Assembly (NCBI GenBank): GCA_035299585.1 | Contig: DATGWF010000076.1 | Coordinates: 1-10,174, forward strand | Origin: DATGWF01 sp035299585 | Lineage (GTDB): Bacteria > Actinomycetota > Actinomycetes > Actinomycetales > Microbacteriaceae | Direction of reading: 5' to 3' | Length of the DNA stretch: 10,174 bases | Shown: piece after piece, positions 1-6,714 of the stretch | How positions within the stretch are numbered: position 1 is the first letter of the stretch | How the letters are laid out: each line of letters starts with the position of its first letter | Translations under genes and position numbers: made by a program | The notes under the pieces: model-generated | Told to the model about the DNA's origin: nothing | What the model saw: only the letters and a program-made list of their open reading frames with translations | Database searches by the model: none

Positions 1-1276
1 CATTGGCAGCCGGAGCCTTGATGCGGTCGAAACCTCTGACCCGACACGGGTTGCCGCGGCGAGCGACGTCGCCAAATCGTATGCGAGCGCGTCGGGTGCT
101 CGGGTCGTCATCACCGATGCGGCCGGTCGGGCAATCATCACCACCGACGATACAGACAGCGCCATCGGGACGTCCTATGCGAATCGACCCGAAGTCAGCC
201 AAGCTCTCGTCGGAGTGGTGGCCGCGGGTGAACGGTACTCCAAGTCACTCGGGACTGACCTGTTGTACGTCGCCGTGCCGATCTTCAGCGGAGACACCAT
301 TGTGGGCGCGGTTCGACTGACCTACCCCGACGGCGAGGTGAACCGACGCGTCGTGGCACAGGTGTCGTTGCTCTGGGGTGTCGGCGCATCGGCCCTGGTA
401 CTCGCAGCAATCGTCGGCCTCATCCTCGCCGGCACCGTGAACGCTCCGCTCGGTCGCCTCACCCGGACCGCAACCGAAATCGCCAATGGTGACCTCGGGA
501 AGCGCTCCGGCGTGCGGCGCGGGGCTGCGGAGATTCGCTCTCTGTCCGAGGCGTTTGACCGCATGGCGGACCGACTTTCCGACCTGCTCGAGGAGCAACG
601 CCGCTTCGCAGCCGATGCCTCGCATCAATTGCGGACGCCCTTGACGGCTCTCCGACTCCGGCTCGAATCGGCGCGTGCGCTCCTAGGCACCGATTCCAAC
701 CGCGCCGAGTCGCGCATCGAAGCGGCGGAGGCCGAAGCGGAACGCCTCAACGAGCTAGTCGAGGCGCTCTTGCAGCTCAGCCGAGGCGAGCTCGGTCTGG
801 GGAGTCGTGTTGCGGTGGACGTTTCCGACGAAGTGAACAGCATTGCCGAGACGTGGGGTCCGCTCGCTGATGAACTGCACGTCCGAATCGCCACTTCGGT
901 TGAGCCCGGACTTCAGGCACTCGCTATCGACCAAGCGGTCGAGAACGCGGTCGGAAACATCGTTGATAACGCGATTCGGGCGTGCCGGCCCGGTGGCACC
1001 GTCGCCCTCTCCGCGTCGCAGACGGGCGATTCAATCGAAATCGTTGTGGCGGACGACGGCGTCGGGCTGACTGCCGAAGAATGCGAGCTCGCGTTCACGC
1101 GATTCTGGCGTGGAGATGCGAGCCGAGCCGGCACGGGAATCGGCCTCACCATCGTGCATCGACTCGTTACCGCAAGCGGAGGAACGGTACATATCGAGCC
1201 GAACCTCCCCAAGGGGGTACGCGCCGTGGTTCGATTGCCACGTTTTTCCGGCGTGTCTGACGGAAATCGTGGATGA
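1..1276 (+). CDS. Sensor histidine kinase (5' end outside window)
   Basis: Membrane sensor kinase that would autophosphorylate on histidine and pass the phosphate to a response regulator, which is not in the window and presumably lies upstream. The reading frame is open from base 2, giving 424 residues with no start; the GTG at 215 is internal. Residues 1-119 are an extracytoplasmic sensor resembling a single Cache/PAS-like fold (VVITDAAGRAI, then YVAVPIFSGDTIVGAVRLTY). Residues about 120-143 are a membrane helix, and about 144-196 a HAMP linker. The dimerisation/phosphoacceptor motif is FAADASHQLRTPLTALRL with His208 (codon 623-625). The ATPase domain has an N box (N323 in IVDNAIRA), G1 (DDGVG, 351-355) and G2 (GTGIGL, 377-382). 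All catalytic boxes are intact. The first membrane helix and cytoplasmic N-terminus are missing only because of the window edge. The signal sensed is unknown; general organisation is that of CseC/BaeS-like kinases. Confidence 0.93.
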   Translation, partial: IGSRSLDAVETSDPTRVAAASDVAKSYASASGARVVITDAAGRAIITTDDTDSAIGTSYANRPEVSQALVGVVAAGERYSKSLGTDLLYVAVPIFSGDTIVGAVRLTYPDGEVNRRVVAQVSLLWGVGASALVLAAIVGLILAGTVNAPLGRLTRTATEIANGDLGKRSGVRRGAAEIRSLSEAFDRMADRLSDLLEEQRRFAADASHQLRTPLTALRLRLESARALLGTDSNRAESRIEAAEAEAERLNELVEALLQLSRGELGLGSRVAVDVSDEVNSIAETWGPLADELHVRIATSVEPGLQALAIDQAVENAVGNIVDNAIRACRPGGTVALSASQTGDSIEIVVADDGVGLTAEECELAFTRFWRGDASRAGTGIGLTIVHRLVTASGGTVHIEPNLPKGVRAVVRLPRFSGVSDGNRG

Positions 1277-1316
1277 GGCTCCGCACACGAAACCGGCCTG
1301 CAATAGCGTCGCCCAC

Positions 1317-1655
1317 ATGGGAAAACTTCTGTACGGTTCGGGCGCGCGCGAAGTTCTCTTCGACGACCGCACTCTTGCTCACCTCAAGGTCGCAATCATC
1401 AACAAGCTTCGGCGCTCAGAGAGTTTCACCATGTCGTGGCAACACGGCCTCGAGAACGGAAGCGGGCGCTCGACCATCTGGGTGCACGAGGCCATTCCGT
1501 TGCAATTCATTTTCGAGGGCAATCGTGCGCCGTCCATCAATCGCACCTGGATTGAGCATCTGATGCTGACGGCGAACAGCATCGGGGGGCTCCAGGTCAT
1601 TCCCGAGCCCCCCGAGTCGAGCAACGATCGTTCGAGCGTGCCACCGGTCATCTAG
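1317..1655 (+). CDS. Small conserved protein of the Microbacteriaceae DUF7882 type, function unknown
   Basis: A 112-residue protein starting MGKLLYGSGAREVLFDDRTL. I recognise the pattern (MGKLLYGS, DDRTLAHLKV, KLRRSESF, GSGRSTIW, PLQFIFEGNRAP, then GGL and PEPP) as a short family common in Microbacteriaceae. Database copies are sometimes labelled ATP-dependent DNA ligase, but no ligase motif such as KxDG is present here, so that name should not be used. Length and N-terminus match the family, which is why the ATG at 1317 is chosen although the frame is open further upstream through the kinase gene. No clear Shine-Dalgarno sequence precedes it. It follows the kinase gene by 40 bp and ends by sharing the bases CTAG with the stop of the convergent acidic-protein gene. 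It has no signal peptide or membrane helix, so it is probably cytoplasmic. The last about 15 residues are Pro/Ser-rich and likely flexible. Confidence 0.8.
   Translation: MGKLLYGSGAREVLFDDRTLAHLKVAIINKLRRSESFTMSWQHGLENGSGRSTIWVHEAIPLQFIFEGNRAPSINRTWIEHLMLTANSIGGLQVIPEPPESSNDRSSVPPVI
1583..1614 (-). terminator. Candidate hairpin terminator for the SDR/acidic-protein operon, inside the opposing gene
   Basis: A perfect 10-bp inverted repeat (CGGGGGGCTC at 1583-1592, GAGCCCCCCG at 1605-1614) with a 12-nt loop. Read on the minus strand it lies 37 nt beyond the stop of the acidic-protein gene, a usual terminator distance. No T-run follows, as is common for actinobacterial terminators. It is inside the 3' coding part of the plus-strand gene (codons for IGGL...PEPPE), so it may also be a by-product of Gly and Pro codons. 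Confidence 0.35.
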
Positions 1656-1927
1656 CTCGTCACTTCGCCGGGCAACGCGCTCGGGAGCTCCTCGTGCGAA
1701 CCGCTGAGCGGGAGCTCGACGTCGGCGCCTTCGGTGATGAGTGGCTCACCACTCAATCCCTCTTCGTCATCTGCCTCCAGCTCCTCCTCGTCATCGTCCT
1801 CTCGCTCCTCCACGCCATCCGCATCGACCCTGTCCTCGGTGTCGAGCGCGGCACCTTCGTCCACTCCGAGCGCGTCAACTTCTGCCTCGGGATCGAGACG
1901 CTCGTCTTCAAGATTGTCGTTCGACAT
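1652..1927 (-). CDS. Small, highly acidic, probably disordered protein
   Basis: I do not recognise this 91-residue protein. Of its residues 36 are Asp or Glu, only three are Arg, and there is no Lys, Cys or aromatic residue. The acidic core spans residues 40-56. Such composition predicts a disordered, strongly anionic, soluble protein. The start at 1927 is chosen over an in-frame ATG 27 bp upstream because AAGGAGG (1933-1939) lies 5 nt before it, and the upstream ATG lies within the end of the SDR reading frame. It starts 23 bp after the SDR stop in the same direction, so the two genes probably form an operon. Its stop shares the four bases CTAG with the stop of the convergent gene. Codon choice is GC-rich like the neighbours, and the good ribosome binding site argues for a real gene. 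Role unknown. Confidence 0.72.
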   Translation of the reverse strand: MSNDNLEDERLDPEAEVDALGVDEGAALDTEDRVDADGVEEREDDDEEELEADDEEGLSGEPLITEGADVELPLSGSHEELPSALPGEVTS

Positions 1928-1932
1928 CTGCT

Positions 1933-1939
1933 CCTCCTT
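1933..1939 (-). promoter_or_regulatory. Strong ribosome binding site of the acidic-protein gene
   Basis: AAGGAGG on the minus strand, 5 nt before the ATG at 1925-1927. It decides between two in-frame ATGs in favour of the shorter protein and supports independent translation of this small gene. Confidence 0.8.
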
Positions 1940-1950
1940 GATTGGGCTGC

Positions 1951-2808
1951 TCAATACTTCTTGCCACCGGTCACGGGCAGCACCGTTCCGGAGATGTACG
2001 ACGCCGCTTCCGACGCCAAAAACACGAACGCTGGCGCAACCTCTGCGGGTTGGCCCACTCGACCGAGCGGGGTGTCTTCACCGAAGTGCTCGAGTTTGTC
2101 GGTCCAACCCGTCGCCGGTATGAGCGGCGTCCAGATTGGGCCGGGCGCCACCGCGTTCACTCGGATTCCTCGCGGACCGAGCCGCGCGGCCGCCGCCTCG
2201 ACGAACGCCACGAGTGCGGCCTTGGTCATGGCGTAGTCGATGAGATCGGGTGAGGGATGTTCCGCCTGAATCGACGAGGTAACGAGAATGGACGCACCTG
2301 CCGGAAGAGCAGACACTGCCTCCCGCACGACCCAAAACGTGGCGTACAGATTGGTCTTCAGCACGCGATCGAACTCGGCGGAATCGAACTCGAGCGAATC
2401 GCGCGCGCGCTGATACGCGGCGTTCAGGACAAGCAGGTCGAGCCCACCCAGGGCGGTTGACCCGCGCCGAACCGCTTCGACGGCGGCCTCCTCCGATGTC
2501 AGGTCCGCGGGAATGAGCTCCACGCGCTGCCCGGCTTCCTGGACCCACTTGGCAGTTTCGTGCGCGTCGTCTTCCTCAACGGGGAGGTACACGATGGCGA
2601 CGTCCGCCCCTTCGCGTGCGAATGCGATCGCGACCGCCCGACCTATCCCGGAGTCACCTCCTGTGATGAACGCTCGTCGGCCTCGAAGACGCCCCGCCCC
2701 GACATAGCTCTGCTCCCCGTGATCGGGGCGCTCGTGAAGTTCGCTCGTCAGGCCGGGTTGCCGGATTTCGCCCGGGTCAATCGGTTGAGTCTCGTTCGGA
2801 TCTGTCAT
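1951..2808 (-). CDS. Short-chain dehydrogenase/reductase (YghA/YdaD-type SDR)
   Basis: A 285-residue NAD(P)-dependent oxidoreductase of the classical SDR fold, cytoplasmic; substrate unknown. The cofactor-binding glycine motif is TGGDSGIG (49-56). The NAG-type structural motif is present as LNAAY (128-132). N153, Ser179, Tyr192 and Lys196 (YAMTK) form the usual catalytic tetrad, and PGPIWTPL follows. The N-terminal extension of about 40 residues, with QPGL and PDHGEQSYVGAGRL, is typical of the YghA/YdaD/YhxC branch, some members of which belong to general-stress regulons (family knowledge). The ATG at 2808 is preceded by AAGG with 6-nt spacing and the protein is full length for the branch. 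It is divergent from the SRPBCC gene, sharing a 214-bp upstream region, and leads an apparent two-gene operon with the acidic protein. A role in stress detoxification is inference. Confidence 0.93.
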   Translation of the reverse strand: MTDPNETQPIDPGEIRQPGLTSELHERPDHGEQSYVGAGRLRGRRAFITGGDSGIGRAVAIAFAREGADVAIVYLPVEEDDAHETAKWVQEAGQRVELIPADLTSEEAAVEAVRRGSTALGGLDLLVLNAAYQRARDSLEFDSAEFDRVLKTNLYATFWVVREAVSALPAGASILVTSSIQAEHPSPDLIDYAMTKAALVAFVEAAAARLGPRGIRVNAVAPGPIWTPLIPATGWTDKLEHFGEDTPLGRVGQPAEVAPAFVFLASEAASYISGTVLPVTGGKKY

Positions 2809-2862
2809 GTGCCACCTTCGGTCGTGGCTTGCACGCTACGCGCGACGGGCGCGACTGCCGAG

Positions 2863-2911
2863 GGGGTTGACGCGGCCGCTTGGCGTGGTCGCGGACACCG
2901 CGCTCAACCCC
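2863..2911. repeat. Large imperfect inverted repeat, possible operator
   Basis: Left arm GGGGTTGACGCGG (2863-2875) is matched by CCGCGCTCAACCCC (2898-2911): 13 base pairs with one bulged C at 2903, separated by 22 nt. The core TCAACCC recurs at 2957-2963. Placement in a divergent intergenic region suggests a binding site for a regulator acting on both genes. The centre-to-centre distance of the arms is about 36 bp, so two dimer sites or a looping hairpin are also possible. The protein that binds is unknown. Confidence 0.5.
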
Positions 2912-3010
2912 TGCGCGCGGTCGTGGGTTCCGTGCGCGAATCCAGATTGGGCGATGTCAACCCGGTTCTCGGAAGACGTTGCCCGAGTTAGCGTTGCCAA
3001 TCCGAACCGA

Positions 3011-3016
3011 AAGGAG
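3011..3016 (+). promoter_or_regulatory. Ribosome binding site of the SRPBCC gene
   Basis: AAGGAG 6 nt before the ATG at 3023. It fixes the start and excludes the long upstream in-frame extension. Confidence 0.85.
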
Positions 3017-3022
3017 CACCGC

Positions 3023-3475
3023 ATGACCACAGTGACTGCTGAACGTGACATCCACGTTCCCACCCGAATCGCCTACGACCAGTGGACGCAGTTCGAGAGC
3101 TTCCCGCGTTTCCTGAGCGGCGTCGTCGAGACGACCCAGCTCGACGATAGCCATGTGCACTGGAAAGTGAATGTCGGCGGTGTCGAGCGTGAATTCGACA
3201 CCGAAATCACCGAACAACTCCCCAACGAAATCATCGCGTGGCGGAGCGTGCGAGGTCCGCTGCACGCAGGTTCGGTCCGTTTCACCCCCGACGGAACAGG
3301 CACCCACGTTGAACTCGAGCTCGAGTGGGAGCCCGAGGGTTTCGTCGAAAAGGCCGGTGCAGCGCTCGGCATCGACAACCTGCAGGTCGAACGGGACCTA
3401 CGCCGATTCGCCGAGTTCATCGAACACCGCGGCACCCCAACCGGCTCCTGGCGCGAAGCCATCGACACCCCGTAA
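3023..3475 (+). CDS. SRPBCC (START/cyclase-dehydrase fold) protein
   Basis: A 150-residue protein of the SRPBCC superfamily, a helix-grip fold that encloses a hydrophobic ligand. Residues 4-14 form the first strand (TVTAERDIHVP), followed by AYDQWTQFESFPRFLSGV (17-34), a signature of actinobacterial cyclase/dehydrase-like members. The middle strands include FDTEITEQLPNEIIAWRS, the long C-terminal helix contains VERDLRRFAEFIEHRG, and the end TGSWREAI matches the family's usual terminus. No signal peptide or membrane segment is seen, so it is probably cytoplasmic. Ligand and activity are unknown; the family includes polyketide cyclases, lipid carriers and CoQ-binding proteins, and none of these can be chosen from sequence. 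Length is normal for a single-domain member. It is read divergently from the SDR gene and followed by a strong hairpin, so it is likely monocistronic. Confidence 0.9.
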   Translation: MTTVTAERDIHVPTRIAYDQWTQFESFPRFLSGVVETTQLDDSHVHWKVNVGGVEREFDTEITEQLPNEIIAWRSVRGPLHAGSVRFTPDGTGTHVELELEWEPEGFVEKAGAALGIDNLQVERDLRRFAEFIEHRGTPTGSWREAIDTP

Positions 3476-3561
3476 TCGCTATCGGGGGCGCGACATCAAG
3501 ACCCGTCCAATCAGTTCGATTCATCGCGTCCCGCAGAGCGATACCGAAATGCTCCGCAAAC

Positions 3562-3602
3562 AGGGCAGTGGGCCCGGCCTCAGCGGCCGGGCCCACTGCC
3601 CT
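3562..3602. terminator. Perfect 18-bp hairpin, bidirectional terminator
   Basis: AGGGCAGTGGGCCCGGCC (3562-3579) and its exact complement (3585-3602) enclose a 5-nt loop, TCAGC. It lies 86 bp after the SRPBCC stop and 14 bp after the stop of the convergent secreted-protein gene. On the minus strand it is followed by a weak T-rich tail (TGTTTGC), on the plus strand by none. Position between convergent genes and very high stability make it a terminator for both. Confidence 0.82.
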
Positions 3603-3616
3603 CAGCAGAAGCGCCG

Positions 3617-6600
3617 TCAATCCTCTGGCTGCGGAATCGGATCCCGGTCGCCACGCACGCCTCCACCACGCACTTCGACACCCGCTTGCTCCGGTCCGGC
3701 CGGAATGTTGACGGCCACGTGAGACCCCTCGACCGCAGCCTCATGCTGAATGCCAGGCAACTGCGACGCTGCCGGTTCGTCCGGGATAGCCGAATCCGGT
3801 GCACCGTCCTCTTGCTCACCGCTTTCGACATGGCCCGGTCGCTGTTGCGCCGTGCCCGGCTCATCCATTACCTGGCTTCGAGGGGCGTCTGCATCATCGG
3901 ATCCCCCGACATTCTTCAGGCCAGTTGCGCCGCCCGCCGCAGCTTTTCGTTGGTTCAACTCGTTGAGCTGGTTCCATGCGGCCTGCAACGACGGTGAACT
4001 CGTTCCCGTCCCGCCGAGTCGACGGGTGGGCGGCTCCGGCTTGGCAGGAGGTGGCACCGGCTGGGTTCCGGAAGGAAGCTTCGCCCAAATCGCGTACAAC
4101 GTCATGTCCTCCTCGGGACGAACGTGCTGACCGACCGGGTAGATACGACCTGAGCCATCCGGCTTGGCGTTCCACCACAAGAACTTGTACCCCTCCCGGT
4201 ACAGGTGGTCTTCATCGGGCAGGACGATGGCGGGTTGATTCCTGTTGAGGCCGTTGTAGGTCAGGGGAGCGGGCGTCGCACCTTCGGCACCGTTCGGGTC
4301 GAGGAAAATGTGACGTTGTTTATAGAATTCTCGAAGTTTCTTCTCGGTCCAGCACGGGTTATCCTCACCGGGGTTCGCCGAGGCTCCGATTTGGACCTCG
4401 GGCACCCGGTTCATATTCACAATGGCGTATGGCGGAAGCGGATACACGAATTCATTGTTCTGGCCGGGATTAAAGACCATATAGCTGTCGCGAAATGTTG
4501 AGATGTGCGGCTTCTCGACTATCCAGGCAAGTTGCCCCGGCAGGGCCTGAGCAAACGGATAGGTGTAGGACTCTGACCACTCCTGCACATTGCCAAGGTG
4601 ACGCGAAGCCGAGTTGATATAGCTCCACGAGTGGCCCCAGTCCCCGTGCACGGAGAGCTGAAAGTGGCTGAATACCGCGTTCCATGTCCGGTCGATTTCT
4701 CGGCCCTTCTGTGTGACGACGCCGCCATCAAACCCATACTTGAAATCGTCGGTCGTCATCGACGTCGTCCCAGTCAGAATTGATTTCGACTTCCGGACGG
4801 TGTAATTGAAGTTGCCAAAACCGACTGGTTGCGTGCCAGGTACCCACATGCTGGCCTTGCAGACTGGCTGACCATCGCCCTCCTCGGGCGTTCCGGCCCG
4901 AAGGACACAGTTCGAGAAATCCTTGTTCGTTGCGCAACGCTCGAGCGACGCCATCGCTGCGAGTTCACGGTAGATGTTCAGCGGCGCGCTGGCACGAACC
5001 TGCACGTGTGCAATCTCCTGATACGGCACACCAGCGCCGTGCTCGGCAGTTGGCCCATATTGGTCAATGTTCGCGCTCTGTCCGTACACAACCCATACTT
5101 TGCCGCCGTTTGAGATCGCACCCAAGGCGGAAGGAGCAGACGGGAGCTTCGTCATGCTGTCGAACTTGGGGTCTGCAATGTCGAGTACGTGTAACGCGTT
5201 CGTGCCGGACGTCGCCGCAAACACCTTGGACCCGCTTGGGTCGACGTCGAGGGCCTCGACGCGTCCGGCTGCAATGGTGACGAGCCGTTCCGAATGCCAC
5301 GGGGTGCCGATCGCCTGAGGCGCCTTCGCAATCGCTACGGCTTGCCCGTCGGTCACCGCGAGAACAGACCCCCGTGCTGAAAGCCCCGTCACGTTTGCGG
5401 CCCTGAGCTCAGTGTCACTGAACAGTTTTCGCTTGATGTCGTAATACAGGATGTGGTCTGAACCTGAGACCGTGAACACGACTTTCGAATCGCTGTCCGC
5501 GAGCACGGCCCGCGTGATTCGATGATGTTCGGGCAACTCGAGCAGCACACTCTCGGGGTCAAATTTTACACCTCGGGCCTCGCCCGACTCGGTATCAATC
5601 AGGCCAATCTGGTTCGCCTCACCCGACCAATACATCAGAGTCTTGCCGGAGTCAGAGATATCCATGCCATCGACGGCCTTGCCGGTTGTGAATACCTTTG
5701 CCAGGCGGCCATGGGAGGTGGAGTACCCGATGATCGACGCCAGGCCTGACGTGGCGAAGTAGCCGACCGAGCCGTCCGGGGCGGTCTGAACCAGGTTGAA
5801 CGGGGACTTTTTCGAGGGAATCTCAGTCGCTTGCGAAAACCCCTCCGCTATCGTGAGATGGCGTCCCAAAATGCTGTCGGCAATGACGGTAGTGCCACTA
5901 TCTGAGGCGACCCCCACGCTTCGATAGCCGTACCCCTGGAACTCAATACCCTGAGATGACAGCGTAGGATCGCATTCAGACAATCGCATGCCGCTCCCAC
6001 TGCGCAGAGCCCAACCAGTCACGTGAGTGAAGTCGAGGCACATCTGGGATTGAGCAACGCGGATTCCCATGCCATCGGGGCGTGGCTCGAAAACAAATTT
6101 CGTTCTCGCGCTGGGATTCGCGCAAAGAGCGAGCGAAAGTGGGCGATCCGCGTTCGCGTGGGAGTCCGCCTCGATGCAGAGTTGCGTTCCGCTGGGCCGA
6201 ATCGTGAACATGCCGTTGCTCCGCGGAATGACGCGAATGTCCCAAAGCGAGTCGCCCTGTTTGAGTGGCGAGAAGGAAACTTGGCGACCGTGTGACACAC
6301 GGTTCAATCCGGTTGCAATGGGACACTCATGTGGGGTGTTGACCTCGCAGGTAGCCGGCACATCCGACGGAGTCGACAGATCCATCGCCCGACCTGACGC
6401 GGGATTCACGACGAACACCGAGGGACTCGCGTTCAGCTGTTCGTATGTCATGTCATTAGTTGAAGAAAGGAGCCCCTCCACCTTGTCAAGTCGTGGGGCT
6501 TTGGGATAGTCGAACAATTCCTCATTGTTCAGCACGAATTCCGGGGTATTTTTCGTCGACTTCTTCTCGTCCGCAAACGCAGGAGTTGGGCTTATCGCTT

Positions 6601-6667
6601 GTACAGCAATAGGGGCGACGAGCGCCGTGAGCAAAGTGCCCACGAGGACTCGAGCATGGAAGCGCAT
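3617..6667 (-). CDS. Large secreted multidomain protein: ricin-like, beta-propeller, possible pore-former-like and InlB repeat regions
   Basis: A 1016-residue exported protein of unknown function. The start at 6667 is chosen for AAAGGAG 5 nt upstream and for the signal peptide that begins there (MRFHAR, hydrophobic core, likely cleavage at AFA|D, 32/33). Residues about 130-245 look like a ricin-type beta-trefoil lectin, with repeats LCIEA...LALC (C164/C182) and MCLDF...RLSEC (C210/C232). Residues about 250-530 carry beta-propeller repeats of the YVTN/YncE kind (for example LDVDPSGSKVFAATSGTNAL). Residues about 600-735 are Ser/Thr- and aromatic-rich strands with GHSWSY and SESYTYPFAQALPGQLAW, resembling aerolysin/ETX-MTX2-like modules of secreted actinobacterial proteins (inference). 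Residues about 787-863 form one InlB B-repeat, ending MTLYAIWAK. The tail 864-1016 is Pro/Gly/acidic and disordered. There is no LPXTG or C-terminal membrane helix, so it is probably released. GC is lower than in flanking genes. A sugar- or cell-surface-binding role is inferred. Confidence 0.85.
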   Translation of the reverse strand: MRFHARVLVGTLLTALVAPIAVQAISPTPAFADEKKSTKNTPEFVLNNEELFDYPKAPRLDKVEGLLSSTNDMTYEQLNASPSVFVVNPASGRAMDLSTPSDVPATCEVNTPHECPIATGLNRVSHGRQVSFSPLKQGDSLWDIRVIPRSNGMFTIRPSGTQLCIEADSHANADRPLSLALCANPSARTKFVFEPRPDGMGIRVAQSQMCLDFTHVTGWALRSGSGMRLSECDPTLSSQGIEFQGYGYRSVGVASDSGTTVIADSILGRHLTIAEGFSQATEIPSKKSPFNLVQTAPDGSVGYFATSGLASIIGYSTSHGRLAKVFTTGKAVDGMDISDSGKTLMYWSGEANQIGLIDTESGEARGVKFDPESVLLELPEHHRITRAVLADSDSKVVFTVSGSDHILYYDIKRKLFSDTELRAANVTGLSARGSVLAVTDGQAVAIAKAPQAIGTPWHSERLVTIAAGRVEALDVDPSGSKVFAATSGTNALHVLDIADPKFDSMTKLPSAPSALGAISNGGKVWVVYGQSANIDQYGPTAEHGAGVPYQEIAHVQVRASAPLNIYRELAAMASLERCATNKDFSNCVLRAGTPEEGDGQPVCKASMWVPGTQPVGFGNFNYTVRKSKSILTGTTSMTTDDFKYGFDGGVVTQKGREIDRTWNAVFSHFQLSVHGDWGHSWSYINSASRHLGNVQEWSESYTYPFAQALPGQLAWIVEKPHISTFRDSYMVFNPGQNNEFVYPLPPYAIVNMNRVPEVQIGASANPGEDNPCWTEKKLREFYKQRHIFLDPNGAEGATPAPLTYNGLNRNQPAIVLPDEDHLYREGYKFLWWNAKPDGSGRIYPVGQHVRPEEDMTLYAIWAKLPSGTQPVPPPAKPEPPTRRLGGTGTSSPSLQAAWNQLNELNQRKAAAGGATGLKNVGGSDDADAPRSQVMDEPGTAQQRPGHVESGEQEDGAPDSAIPDEPAASQLPGIQHEAAVEGSHVAVNIPAGPEQAGVEVRGGGVRGDRDPIPQPED

Positions 6668-6672
6668 GATGA

Positions 6673-6680
6673 CTCCTTTT
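6673..6680 (-). promoter_or_regulatory. Ribosome binding site of the large secreted protein
   Basis: AAAAGGAG on the minus strand, ending 5 nt before the ATG at 6665-6667. It shows that the 32 residues that could be added upstream in frame are not part of the protein, in agreement with the signal peptide. Confidence 0.88.
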
Positions 6681-6685
6681 CGAAT

Positions 6686-6714
6686 TGAGTAGGCGTCGGA
6701 ACGCGAAGTCCCAA
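6686..6714 (-). promoter_or_regulatory. Candidate promoter of the large secreted protein
   Basis: On the minus strand TTGGGA (6714-6709), a 17-nt spacer, then TACTCA (6691-6686). Spacing fits a housekeeping sigma factor, with four of six matches at -35. Transcription would begin about 7 nt further on, next to the ribosome binding site, giving a leader of only about 13 nt, which makes this call uncertain. Confidence 0.3.

Larger units (their letters stand above)
2809..3022. promoter_or_regulatory. Divergent promoter region between the SDR and SRPBCC genes
   Basis: 214 bp of non-coding DNA from which both flanking genes are read outward. The plus-strand frame here is open and merges with the SRPBCC gene, but there is no credible start or ribosome site before 3023. 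The region holds a large palindrome (2863-2911, listed separately) and a further copy of its core TCAACCC at 2957-2963. I could not identify a convincing -35/-10 pair for either gene. A weak ECF-like pattern, GGAAG (2971-2975), 17 nt, GTT (2993-2995), precedes the SRPBCC gene, but it differs from the SigH/SigR consensus at one position and may be chance. Confidence 0.6.

Noticed and set aside
3..320. Plus-strand reading frame with an ATG at the left edge
   Set aside because: It overlaps the kinase gene in another frame; the kinase frame is open to the edge and encodes a sensor domain continuous with the HAMP and kinase domains.
1110..1316. 69-residue N-terminal extension of the small conserved protein
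   Set aside because: It overlaps the kinase catalytic domain, and the family starts at MGKLLYGS.
1928..1954. Nine-residue longer start of the acidic protein
   Set aside because: The AAGGAGG site lies inside this extension and serves the second ATG.
1694..2236. Plus-strand frames opposite the acidic and SDR genes
   Set aside because: Low-complexity Ser/Leu or Arg-rich translations, mirror images of acidic and SDR codons, without ribosome sites.
2807..3022. 72-residue extension of the SRPBCC protein
   Set aside because: It is promoter DNA without family similarity; AAGGAG at 3011-3016 points to 3023.
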